Origin: an uncultured Bacteroidales bacterium
GTDB lineage: Bacteria; Bacteroidota; Bacteroidia; Bacteroidales; UBA932
NCBI GenBank assembly: GCA_944322585.1
Contig: CALUPB010000018.1
Span: 1 to 57,144 of the forward strand
DNA: 57,144 nt
Direction of reading: 5' to 3'
Below the pieces are notes generated by a model. It was given only the letters and a program-made list of their open reading frames with translations. It was not told the origin of the DNA and did no database searches. Positions 34,792 to 42,030 of the stretch are shown in pieces (the first letter of the stretch is position 1; every line of letters begins with the position of its first letter). Both the position numbers and the translations under genes were made by a program.

Positions 34792-35079
34792 TCACTTTGC
34801 CGGAGTATATATCTTGTATACGTAAGATCTTAATCTCTCCATCTGACTCCTGCTTATATTGCGGAATGTGAATCTGGACATTGCAGACATTCCCCGTTCC
34901 TTGACAATCCTGCCTATCGAAGGATTCAGAAACATTGACGGCAGAACATCAACGCCATTCATATCAAGAGTTATTCTGTCCCCTGCATCAAGAGCAGGGT
35001 TAATCATATCAAATAAAGCGGATCCGGCATCCGGGAAAGTCCTCCCCTGCATGATTGTCGAAATATTGATCGTACACAT
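34792..35079 (-). CDS. STAS-like (DUF4325-type) protein
   Basis: The 95-residue protein has the pattern of the STAS-like DUF4325 domain (INISTIMQGRTFPDAGSALF; ITLDMNGVDVLPSMFLNPSI with a Ser in place to act as a phosphorylatable residue). Such proteins usually pair with a GHKL-type ATPase encoded just upstream. Here the upstream frame, 14 nt away on the same strand, is a shortened ATPase. The gene sits between the two copies of the duplicated cassette and looks like imported cargo. Confidence 0.6.
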   Translation of the reverse strand: MCTINISTIMQGRTFPDAGSALFDMINPALDAGDRITLDMNGVDVLPSMFLNPSIGRIVKERGMSAMSRFTFRNISRSQMERLRSYVYKIYTPAK

Positions 35080-35093
35080 AATCTGCCAATATT

Positions 35094-35441
35094 TTAGAAA
35101 TTTACTTCATTCAACAATTCATCATCGTTATTGTCATACTTTGATAAATTCATATCATACTCTAATAGCGTTCCGTTAAAGGAGAAATCCAACGCGCCAG
35201 TCCTGGTCGTTCTGTTATCAGAAATAAGGAAAGCGCTGTTGCTTATAATAGTAAGGTTCAAGTCATCCGTAACACTATTTTTAATGACATCAAGTCCCAT
35301 ACCGGCATTGTAACTTTTTGTCCCGACAGTAAAGTTTGCATTCAGAGCCATTTTCAGCGCTTCCTCATCCGAAAAGTCCGGATATACCCCCTTTACCGAA
35401 TTTGCAATTCCTATCCCGAAATCGCAGATAGCCACATCCAT
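35094..35441 (-). pseudogene. Truncated GHKL-type ATPase domain
   Basis: The 115-residue frame holds only the second half of a histidine-kinase-like ATPase fold: the G1 box (ICDFGIGI) is at residues 5-12 and a G2-like box (NAGMGLDVIKN) near residue 65. The N-terminal helix with the Asn of the N box is missing, so ATP hydrolysis is not expected. TATATTTG (35448-35455, minus), a -7 match, lies 6 nt before the ATG, so a short leaderless product could still be made. It is the broken partner of the STAS-like protein. Confidence 0.6.
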
Positions 35442-35500
35442 AATTCACAAATATACACAAAAATATCATATATAACCATCTGCTTCTTTATCCTGCTGTT

Positions 35501-35752
35501 ATTATGAAAATAGATTTCATAAGGCTCAGGATATATCCTGGCATAGACCGGCAGAGGTCGGTGGAGATGGATGTCCGCAAGGATTTTGCGGATCTGATAT
35601 ATCAGAAAGGCAAAGGAGTCGCGGCCCATGCTCTTGCCCTGAAGATTTACAATTCGGCAGGCGGGGAGGAGTACGGCGAGGAAGAGGTGCTTCAGATACG
35701 GAACTATGCGGAGAGTTTCGGCACTCCGATGTTCATCGATGCCGTGAATGAG
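35501..35752. repeat. Direct repeat, small gene, copy 2
   Basis: Second copy of 33498-33749. The sequence upstream is unrelated to the tail-tip gene end that precedes copy 1. Confidence 0.9.
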
Positions 35753-35776
35753 GCTGTGGAACAGTGTAAAGGCTGA
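35504..35776 (+). CDS. Small conserved protein, copy 2
   Basis: The 90-residue protein is nearly identical to copy 1 at 33501 until the last eight residues. It has no tail-tip gene before it and no evident promoter; the preceding bases belong to the start of the truncated ATPase on the other strand. It may be an orphan left from loss or exchange of a tail-fibre unit, or a spare module. A strong hairpin terminator follows. Confidence 0.6.
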   Translation: MKIDFIRLRIYPGIDRQRSVEMDVRKDFADLIYQKGKGVAAHALALKIYNSAGGEEYGEEEVLQIRNYAESFGTPMFIDAVNEAVEQCKG

Positions 35777-35825
35777 CCCCGTCTTAATGGCTATGATATC
35801 AGTAATATGCCTGTATGTAAGAATA

Positions 35826-35861
35826 GGTTCTGCATCATAAATTTGCAGATGATGCAGAACC
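35826..35861. terminator. Hairpin terminator between small gene copy 2 and lipoprotein copy 2
   Basis: GGTTCTGCATCAT (35826-35838) and ATGATGCAGAACC (35849-35861) form a perfect 13-bp stem, followed on the plus strand by ATTTTATAAT. It lies between convergent genes and may serve both. Confidence 0.75.
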
Positions 35862-35890
35862 ATTTTATAATATTAAGATTAATGCTGTTC

Positions 35891-36724
35891 TTAAAATCTT
35901 AATATAGCCATACAGTTTACGGAGGATCCAGCTGTTGTTATTAGTGGTGTTCCGGGAATGATCCAATCATGAGAAGAATTTGACTTAAATACAAATGTAT
36001 ATCTATTGTCATCATTTTCAGAAACTATTGTTTTTGACCAAAAAGAAATAGAGTTTTTTTCAAAAAAAGGTTCTTTAGTGATATTCATAAACCATTCGTT
36101 GAATCTATTTTGATATGTTATATTTGGATTAGGGCTAGTACTTCCGTTGAATATTGTATATATAATCTCATAGTCTTCATTGCCAGGCATTTCCCAATCT
36201 AATTTCGTTTGGACTCTTAATTTCTCAATCCATTGAATGCATGTATTCCAATCAGTCCACTCATCATCCGATTCTTGTCTATAACATATGACCATTCCGT
36301 CGGAATTTGCGGTCTTTTCGAGGACAACGACCCCGACGGGTTCATTGCCGATGAAGAACGGCGAGCCTTGGACAATTTCGCTGCGGAAGACCAGTTCGGC
36401 AGACGTTTCAGTCCCGTTGCTCCCTTTGGCTACCACATCAAGGGAATATTCCCCGCTGATTCCGGCATCGATGCCGCATGTCAGCGAGATGGCATTGGCG
36501 TCATTGTCTACAGAAGCCTGCCATCCGGAGGGGACATTCCTGACCGAGACCTCCCTGTCCTGGCCGTCAGGGAATGAATACCCGATTTCCTGTGTCTCCC
36601 CGAGCCGGAACGCCCCGGCCTCCCCTAACACGATCCTCGTACCCATATCCCCGCTTCCCTCTTTCCCGCATCCTCCTGCAAGAGTCAGACTTATGAGTGT
36701 CAGTATGATAAAAGTTTTTCGCAT
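35891..36724 (-). CDS. Putative lipoprotein, copy 2
   Basis: The 277-residue paralogue of the gene at 33867-34673 has the same lipoprotein signal (Cys at residue 19) and Ig-like N-terminal half, nearly identical at DNA level. The C-terminal ~130 residues differ: they keep a common frame (W-I-E-x-L-R-x-x-T; MPGNEDYE, IFNGS, YQ-RF-WF) but little else, and the DNA there is AT-rich. This suggests exchange or fast divergence of the C-terminal domain while the N-terminal half is held identical, perhaps by gene conversion. Function is unknown. Confidence 0.75.
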   Translation of the reverse strand: MRKTFIILTLISLTLAGGCGKEGSGDMGTRIVLGEAGAFRLGETQEIGYSFPDGQDREVSVRNVPSGWQASVDNDANAISLTCGIDAGISGEYSLDVVAKGSNGTETSAELVFRSEIVQGSPFFIGNEPVGVVVLEKTANSDGMVICYRQESDDEWTDWNTCIQWIEKLRVQTKLDWEMPGNEDYEIIYTIFNGSTSPNPNITYQNRFNEWFMNITKEPFFEKNSISFWSKTIVSENDDNRYTFVFKSNSSHDWIIPGTPLITTAGSSVNCMAILRF

Positions 36725-36753
36725 GATTATATCCTAATTCTTTTTATGAATAT
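36288..36753. repeat. Long direct repeat, lipoprotein 5' half, copy 2
   Basis: Second copy of 34237-34702 (466 bp). Confidence 0.9.
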
Positions 36754-36764
36754 AGCAGACGGAC

Positions 36765-36825
36765 TTGCTTTATTGCTTAAAATTGCTTTATTTTGTATCC
36801 GGATAGCAACAGAGATGCTGTCCGG
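36765..36825 (+). promoter_or_regulatory. Promoter and leader hairpin of the lysis-like module (block B)
   Basis: Positions 36773-36799 repeat block A (26187-26214) with a few changes: both read TTGCTT(T)AAAA(T)TGC, then TTTAT(C)TTTGTATC. A TTG at 36765-36767, a 21-nt spacer and TATTTTG (36789-36795) could act as promoter. As in block A, a hairpin follows at the expected start: CCGGATAGCA (36799-36808) with TGCTGTCCGG (36816-36825). GATGCTG occurs in both leaders. Confidence 0.6.
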
Positions 36826-36855
36826 TCTCAGTAACTTCCAAAGTTAGACAATATT

Positions 36856-37476
36856 ATGGATATATCAAGCGTCATGGAATATTTACCGGCAATAATCAGC
36901 GCGGCAGGCACAATCATAGCGGCATGGTTCGCCTATAACCAGTATAGCAAGAACAAGCTGACAGACTTGAAGATAGAGCAGTTCAAGTCTGAGGAGCGGA
37001 CTGCATCCCGAAAAAGGAACGACAGCTCCGCGATAGTTTTCGGAGAGCTCTGGAGTGTCCTGTACCGGCTTGATGCCGACAGGGTCTATATTGTTCAGCC
37101 TCATCCTCTCGGAAATGAGGAGATGCTGTCTGTGTATTATGAAGTAAAGCGGAAGGGTATTCAGGGCATGAAAGAACGTGTACAGCGGATCAGGATGTCA
37201 GACATGCCGTCTTTCAGCGGAGAGCTCGGCCGTAACCGGATGATGTTCATATCGGATGTCGACACTCAGGTACAGGATGAGCTTGTCAAGGCCATGTTTT
37301 CTCTGTGCGGATGTGAATGTCTTGCGGTAAGGAGGCTGAATGACGGCAGACACGACTGGGTCGGCAGTCTGTTCTGTGAATATACTGAGATGACTGATAT
37401 GGACAGGTCTTTGGTCGAGTGCGTGATGGACGAGGCTGCCATGAACATTCAGTATATTCTTCCGGATTACCGATAG
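36856..37476 (+). CDS. Membrane-anchored protein of unknown function in the lysis-like module
   Basis: The 206-residue protein has one N-terminal membrane segment (about 8-27; YLPAIISAAGTIIAAWFAY), a Lys-rich linker and a soluble domain (about 60-200) whose alternating helices and strands (FGELWSVLYRLDADRVYIVQ, then DWVGSLFCEY, then a closing helix) look GAF-like, though I would not claim the family. It heads the module that contains the DUF5675 and Rz-like genes and follows block B. Its place suits a holin or another membrane-acting lysis factor, but a 150-residue soluble domain is unusual for a holin. Confidence 0.6.
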   Translation: MDISSVMEYLPAIISAAGTIIAAWFAYNQYSKNKLTDLKIEQFKSEERTASRKRNDSSAIVFGELWSVLYRLDADRVYIVQPHPLGNEEMLSVYYEVKRKGIQGMKERVQRIRMSDMPSFSGELGRNRMMFISDVDTQVQDELVKAMFSLCGCECLAVRRLNDGRHDWVGSLFCEYTEMTDMDRSLVECVMDEAAMNIQYILPDYR

Positions 37477-37530
37477 TCCCTCCATTATCTTGAAATTCAT
37501 TGATTTATTGTTGATTTTAAACTGCTGGAT

Positions 37531-37953
37531 ATGAAACTGCTTTTGAAAAGAGAATTCCTCGGTAACGACTATACAGTCGGTTCCCTTTTCATCGACGGGG
37601 AATATTTCTGCGATACCCTTGAAGATCCGGTGCGGGATATCGACAGAGACGGGGTGTTCAAAGGAAAGGAAATCAAGATACCGGGCAGAACGGCTATCCC
37701 GTACGGGAAATACGGGCTAACAGTGAATTATTCCCCGAAGTTCCGTCGCAGATTGCCGAGATTACTCGATGTACCTGATTTTGAGGGAATTCTTATCCAT
37801 AGAGGTAATACGGCGGATGATACGTCAGGCTGTATACTGGTGGGGGAGAACCGGATAAAGGGTATGGTGCTGAATTCGTCGGCTTATGAAAAACGGCTTG
37901 TTGAATTGCTCGGCAGTGCAGAAGGGGAGGAAATGACGATAGAAATCATATGA
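37531..37953 (+). CDS. DUF5675 family protein, candidate endolysin
   Basis: The 140-residue protein begins LLLKREFLGNDYTVGSLFI and contains EDPVRDIDRDGVF, IPYGKYGLTVNYSPKF and ILIHRGNTADDTSGCILVG, which I recognise as DUF5675, common near the ends of Bacteroidales phage tail operons. The late H-x11-SGC pattern resembles the His/Ser-Gly-Cys active site of YkuD L,D-transpeptidases, so a peptidoglycan-acting role is possible; this comparison is inference. It overlaps the following Rz-like gene by 4 nt (ATGA), so the two are probably co-translated. Confidence 0.72.
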   Translation: MKLLLKREFLGNDYTVGSLFIDGEYFCDTLEDPVRDIDRDGVFKGKEIKIPGRTAIPYGKYGLTVNYSPKFRRRLPRLLDVPDFEGILIHRGNTADDTSGCILVGENRIKGMVLNSSAYEKRLVELLGSAEGEEMTIEII

Positions 37954-38471
37954 AACCAAAATGGATCAGTATTTTCCTCTTTCTGGCAGGTTGTGCTGCC
38001 GGATGGATGGGCACGAGACTTTTTGAGAGAGAATCCCGGAACAGGCGGGATATTGTTGTCAGGACTGATACTGTAGTTGTCACGGACACTGTCATTGAAA
38101 GGATGCCGGAACCGGTGGCAATGTCGGTCGTGGATACTTTGCACATTCCGGTTATGGATACTGTACTGTATTCTGTTAAGGATACTTTGTATGTGCGGGA
38201 TACGCTGTATGTCGAATTGCCGAGGGAACAGAAATTCTATAGTGCGGATGATTACCGGGTATGGGTGAGCGGGTATCGTCCGAGACTTGACAGTATAGCT
38301 GTTTTCCCGTCTGCTGTGTATGTGGACAGGGAGGTGATCCGCAGGGAAAGAATGCCGGGACGCTGGGGACTCGGGTTACATGCAGGGTATGGTGTAGGGT
38401 GTGCGGACGGGCGACTGAAATTGAGTCCCTACATCGGTGTCGGTATCTCGTATAACCTGCTGTCGTGGTAA
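37950..38471 (+). CDS. Rz/spanin-like membrane protein (DUF6808-like)
   Basis: The 173-residue protein has one N-terminal TM (about 5-22; ISIFLFLAGCAAGWMGTRLF), a periplasmic stretch of Thr-Asp-Thr repeats (VVRTDTVVVTDTVIER; DTVLYSVKDTLYVRDTLYVE) and a C-terminal barrel-like tail (WGLGLHAGYGVGC ... YIGVGISYNL). This is the layout of small proteins ending the lysis module in Bacteroidales prophages, thought to act like spanins by linking the membranes. The overlap with the DUF5675 gene supports a common job. The predicted Cys in LAGCAAG could be a lipobox in an alternative reading. Confidence 0.65.
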   Translation: MKPKWISIFLFLAGCAAGWMGTRLFERESRNRRDIVVRTDTVVVTDTVIERMPEPVAMSVVDTLHIPVMDTVLYSVKDTLYVRDTLYVELPREQKFYSADDYRVWVSGYRPRLDSIAVFPSAVYVDREVIRRERMPGRWGLGLHAGYGVGCADGRLKLSPYIGVGISYNLLSW

Positions 38472-38570
38472 AACGGTAAATTTTGGCGCAGTCTCTTTAG
38501 GGGTGTAAGAATTGATAATAACGCAGCAGTTTGCAATTATGACACACTGCCAATTGCTATGGAAATATGT

Positions 38571-40667
38571 CTATTGTATGGGAGGACACGGGATCTTGTC
38601 GATGCGGCGCTGGTGACGTCCGCCTTCGAAGGAGGTGTCGAGCCAGGCATCGGTAATCTTTACTGCCGTTTCAAACGGGATGAAACGGGCCGGCATGACG
38701 AGGACATTTGCGTTGTTGTGCTGTTTCACGAGTCTGCCGATGTCTTCGCTCCATGCAAGGCCGGCGCGGATGCCCTGGTGCTTGTTCAGTGTCATTGCCA
38801 TTCCGTTCCCGGTGCCGCATAATGCGATCCCGAGATCAACCTTGCCGGATTCGACGGCTTCGGCCAACGGATGGGCCACGTCAGGGTAATCCATGCTGTC
38901 TGTAGTGTCGGTCCCGAAGTTCATGACTTCGTAGCCTTTCTCCTCAAGGTGTCTTTTCAGTCCGGATTTGTACTCCACTCCGGCGTGGTCGTTGCAAATG
39001 CCTATTTTCATTTTCGTCAGGGCGGCTTTGATATTGCCGATACGGCGGGCAACCTCGTCTTTCCCGATAAGGGATACGATGTCGGCGATGCCCAATCCGC
39101 TGGAAGTTCCGGCAAGGGCAAGCCTGAGGCAGTTCATTACCTTGCCCATCGGCCATTCACGGCTGCGGATGAAATCCTCCATCGGGCCTTCAATCTGCTC
39201 TTTGGTGAATTCCGGACCGGCAGGGCCGTTGCCTCCGTCGAAACCGCATATGAAGTCGGCTACCTGGAATGCGGGAGTGTAGTTCTCTGCTTTCCAGAAC
39301 TTGGCTACGTCCTTCTCGGCATAAGAGGCCGGTGCGATGAAAAGATACGGTGCAATGTCCCAGAAATCGGCCGTGAACGTGGCCCTTTCCCTGATGAGGG
39401 ACACGACTTTCTCCGCATATGCCCGGGTGAATATCCTGTTCCTGAAATCAGCTCCCTGCACAGTCACTTCCGCGCCTGCCGCAAGGGCGCATTTCGGACA
39501 TGCGACAACCTGTATCCCGTGGCTTTCCAGAACCGGTATGAACAGGTCGGTGAGTTCTGCGACCGGCTTCATTCTGAGGTACTCCTTGTTGTACCATCTG
39601 GCTTTGTCGGGATTGAATTTCGCTCCTGATTTTATGACGCGCTCAAGCGAAAATGCATGGATGAGTTCGTCCATGGTGAAAAGTTCCCTGTCGTCACCCG
39701 GATTCCATCCGAGCATGGCGAGCATGTTCACGAATGCCTCCGGAAAATATCCGTCTTCCCTGTAGCCCCGTGTGATTTCTCCTTCAGGACTTGTCCACTG
39801 GAGCGGGAATACCGGGAATCCGAGTCTGTCTCCGTCACGCTTGCTCAGTTTCCCTTTGCCGTCGGGCTTCAGGAGCAGGGAAAGGTGTGCGAACCGGGGC
39901 ATGGTATCCGTCCATCCGAACGCTTCGTACAGAAGGTAGTGCAGAGGGAGTGACGGAAGCCACTCTTCGCCGCGGATGACTTCAGTGATTTCCATCAGAT
40001 GGTCATCCACGATATTGGCAAGATGGTATGTCGGGAGTTCGTCCGCCCGTTTCCACAGAACCTTGTCATCCAGGGTGCCGGTGTTCACTTCCACATGTCC
40101 TCTGATGAGGTCGTCCATCTTCACGACCCTGTCTTCCGGCATCCTGAACCTGATGGTCCAGTCCGTATGCGTTTCGAGCAGAGGACGCCATTCGCTCTCA
40201 GGCATGGAGAGAGAGTTGCGCAGGCTGCCGCGGGTGAGATGGTTGTATATGAAAGTCTCTTTGCGGGCCTCCATTTCGGCCCTTTTTGCCGCCAGTTCTT
40301 CGGAAGTGTCGAATGCATAGTATGCAAATCCTTTTTCTACAAGTTCCTCCGCATATCTGCGGTAGATGCCGCGTCGCTGCGACTGCCTGTACGGGGCATG
40401 GGGATGCCGTTCCGAAGGGGTCTCTACGATCCTGCCTTCAGCGTCCACCCCTTCATCAGGGATGATGCCGCACCAGTTTAGGGCTTCGATGATATACTGT
40501 TCGGCTCCCGGGACAAATCTCTGCGAATCCGTGTCTTCGATCCTGATGACAAAGTCTCCTCCGTGCTGTCTGGCATAGAGGTAATTGTACAGCGCTGTCC
40601 TTACTCCTCCCATGTGGAGCGGCCCTGTCGGTGACGGGGCAAACCTTACTCTTGTTCGTCTTTCCAT
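38571..40667 (-). CDS. Glutamyl-tRNA synthetase fused to ribose 5-phosphate isomerase B
   Basis: One uninterrupted 698-residue frame. Residues 1-552 are a complete class I glutamyl-tRNA synthetase: HIGH-type PTGPLHMGG (about 13-21), KMSKS-type KGKLSKRDGD near residue 275, and the anticodon-binding helical C-terminus ending IGNIKAALTK. Residues 553-698 are a complete RpiB: MKIGICNDHAGVEYKSGL at its start (Asp-His), the catalytic Cys in GIALCGTGNGMAM, and SFEGGRHQRRIDKI near its end. There is no linker; the RpiB Met (codon at 39011) follows AALTK directly. Enzymes for tRNA charging and for ribose-5-P/ribulose-5-P exchange are both intact by motif. An internal start at 39011 could also give free RpiB. 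The gene lies after ftsZ on the same strand. Confidence 0.92.
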   Translation of the reverse strand: MERRTRVRFAPSPTGPLHMGGVRTALYNYLYARQHGGDFVIRIEDTDSQRFVPGAEQYIIEALNWCGIIPDEGVDAEGRIVETPSERHPHAPYRQSQRRGIYRRYAEELVEKGFAYYAFDTSEELAAKRAEMEARKETFIYNHLTRGSLRNSLSMPESEWRPLLETHTDWTIRFRMPEDRVVKMDDLIRGHVEVNTGTLDDKVLWKRADELPTYHLANIVDDHLMEITEVIRGEEWLPSLPLHYLLYEAFGWTDTMPRFAHLSLLLKPDGKGKLSKRDGDRLGFPVFPLQWTSPEGEITRGYREDGYFPEAFVNMLAMLGWNPGDDRELFTMDELIHAFSLERVIKSGAKFNPDKARWYNKEYLRMKPVAELTDLFIPVLESHGIQVVACPKCALAAGAEVTVQGADFRNRIFTRAYAEKVVSLIRERATFTADFWDIAPYLFIAPASYAEKDVAKFWKAENYTPAFQVADFICGFDGGNGPAGPEFTKEQIEGPMEDFIRSREWPMGKVMNCLRLALAGTSSGLGIADIVSLIGKDEVARRIGNIKAALTKMKIGICNDHAGVEYKSGLKRHLEEKGYEVMNFGTDTTDSMDYPDVAHPLAEAVESGKVDLGIALCGTGNGMAMTLNKHQGIRAGLAWSEDIGRLVKQHNNANVLVMPARFIPFETAVKITDAWLDTSFEGGRHQRRIDKIPCPPIQ

Positions 40668-40707
40668 GATATATTGACGTCTGTCCGACGAATTAAATTA
40701 ACCGCCG

Positions 40708-40715
40708 CAAAAATA
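40708..40715 (-). promoter_or_regulatory. Putative -7 box of gltX-rpiB
   Basis: The minus strand reads TATTTTTG, a TAnnTTTG match about 40 nt before the start. No clear -33 box is seen, and readthrough from ftsZ is possible. Confidence 0.35.
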
Positions 40716-40743
40716 ATAAAAACAGACGGAATTCCACCTATTC

Positions 40744-42027
40744 TCATGAACGGAATGAGGACTGTTTCTGTTCCGTTGCCGACGGGAGACGGCGTCGTAT
40801 GGCAGGGACACGTTCGAGTTCCGCGATATTGTCTCCCGGCCGGACTGCGAGCAAGGGCCTGTCTTCTTCGGTGAAATGGAATTTCCTTACATTGTATACG
40901 GTACTCGGTCCTATCTTTATGCTTGCCTGCGTGTCAGGCAGTTCGATCTCTCCTCCTCCGCTGTAGGAATCTTTCCTGTATTCGAAATCGGGGGCTATTA
41001 TTATGATATTCCCGAGGTTGGCAGGAATCATGCTCTCAAGAGTGCTCATTTTGAAGCCGGTGGCAATTACGGTTATATTGATCCTGTCCCCGAAGTCATC
41101 ATCATAGTTGTACACGATGCCCCTTTTGAATCGGTTGGCGTTGCCGGTATATTTGCTTATGAGGTCATCGATGTTGCTGAGTTCCTTTGTCAGCAGTCCC
41201 TGGTCGTTGTAGCCTGCGGTGATGTTTATCAGTGTATTCTTGGCGGTAGTCAGGTCGGAATCGTTCAGGAGAGGCGACTCCAGAGCCTGGTGTATTGCGT
41301 CTTCTATCCGGTTGGGACCGGTCCCCGTACCGACCCCGAGCAGGGCCATCCCGCTGTCGTGCATCACGGCCTTGACATCTTCGAAGTCCACATTGACGAA
41401 TCCTTTGCTCTGGATGATATCCACGACTCCGCGTACTGCCGTTGCGAGCACCTGGTCGGCTTTCGGAAAGGCTTCCTGGATGAGCAGGTCCCCGTAATAG
41501 CTGTAGAGCTTTTCGTTGTTGATTATCAGCAGACTGTCGACATTGTTCTCTAATTCGCGTATGCCGTCCACGGCCTTGGACATGGATTCGTTGCCTTCGT
41601 TCTTGAATGGGAGCGTGACGACCGCCACGGTAAGTATGCCTTTTTTCTTGGCCATGGAAGCGATGACAGGAGCGGCTCCGGTACCCGTACCCCCTCCCAT
41701 GCCGGCTGTGATGAACAGCATTTCCGTCTCCGGAGTGAATACTTTCTTCTCGATTTCGGCCTCGGCTTCGATTGCGGCATTCCGTCCCTTGACAGGGTTG
41801 GTGCCGGCTCCGCGTCCTGCCCCGAGCTGTATCTTTATCGGAACATTGCTGTTGGTAAGGGACTGTCTGTCCGTGTTGCATACTATGAATGTGCAGCCTT
41901 CGATATGCTGGTTGTACATGTAGGTGACTGCATTGCATCCTCCGCCTCCCACGCCTATCACCTTTATTATGGAATCTGTCGGAACCCAGTCGGTAGGGGT
42001 TACCATGTCGTTGTAGCTGTCTCCCAT
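40744..42027 (-). CDS. ftsZ: Cell division protein FtsZ
   Basis: The 427-residue tubulin homologue has the G1 VIGVGGGGCNAVTYM, the tubulin signature FITAGMGGGTGTGAAPVI (about 107-124), the T7-loop synergy motif (ITAGYNDQGLL region) and a C-terminal peptide ELERVPAIRRR near residue 405 that should bind FtsA. It polymerises with GTP to form the division ring. The variable linker (about 330-400) is short. It is encoded 3 nt after ftsA, the last division gene of the cluster. Confidence 0.97.
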   Translation of the reverse strand: MGDSYNDMVTPTDWVPTDSIIKVIGVGGGGCNAVTYMYNQHIEGCTFIVCNTDRQSLTNSNVPIKIQLGAGRGAGTNPVKGRNAAIEAEAEIEKKVFTPETEMLFITAGMGGGTGTGAAPVIASMAKKKGILTVAVVTLPFKNEGNESMSKAVDGIRELENNVDSLLIINNEKLYSYYGDLLIQEAFPKADQVLATAVRGVVDIIQSKGFVNVDFEDVKAVMHDSGMALLGVGTGTGPNRIEDAIHQALESPLLNDSDLTTAKNTLINITAGYNDQGLLTKELSNIDDLISKYTGNANRFKRGIVYNYDDDFGDRINITVIATGFKMSTLESMIPANLGNIIIIAPDFEYRKDSYSGGGEIELPDTQASIKIGPSTVYNVRKFHFTEEDRPLLAVRPGDNIAELERVPAIRRRLPSATEQKQSSFRS

Positions 42028-42030
42028 AGT

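Larger units (their letters stand above)
25443..38471. mobile_element. Tail-only prophage-derived element (F-type tailocin-like candidate)
   Basis: A repressor, a complete-looking non-contractile tail set (tube, chaperone pair with frameshift, tape measure, distal tail, tip) and a lysis-like module lie between truB and gltX-rpiB. Terminase, portal, capsid, head-tail connector, sheath, integrase, transposase and replication genes are all absent from the 13 kb. I found no att-like direct repeats at the edges. Boundaries are set by the flanking housekeeping genes. A decayed siphoprophage is the main alternative to a working tail particle. Confidence 0.7.

Noticed and set aside
34158-36737. Plus-strand frames repeated at 34237-34686 and 36288-36737
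   Set aside because: They repeat only because the lipoprotein genes on the minus strand are duplicated. The minus-strand frames have lipoprotein signals and the plus frames have nothing protein-like.
25443-38471. Contractile injection system or type VI secretion
   Set aside because: No sheath, baseplate-wedge, spike or ClpV-like ATPase is present; the tape measure, Dit-like and tip order fits a non-contractile tail.
25434-38570. att-type direct repeats at the element borders
   Set aside because: Inspection of 25434-25442 and 38472-38570 showed no convincing matching repeat; only a short GCAG/CAATT similarity inside 38530-38560.
38990-39020. A frameshift error creating the gltX-rpiB fusion
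   Set aside because: Both domains stay in one frame with complete ends at the junction and no long homopolymer there, so an artefact is possible but not indicated by the sequence.
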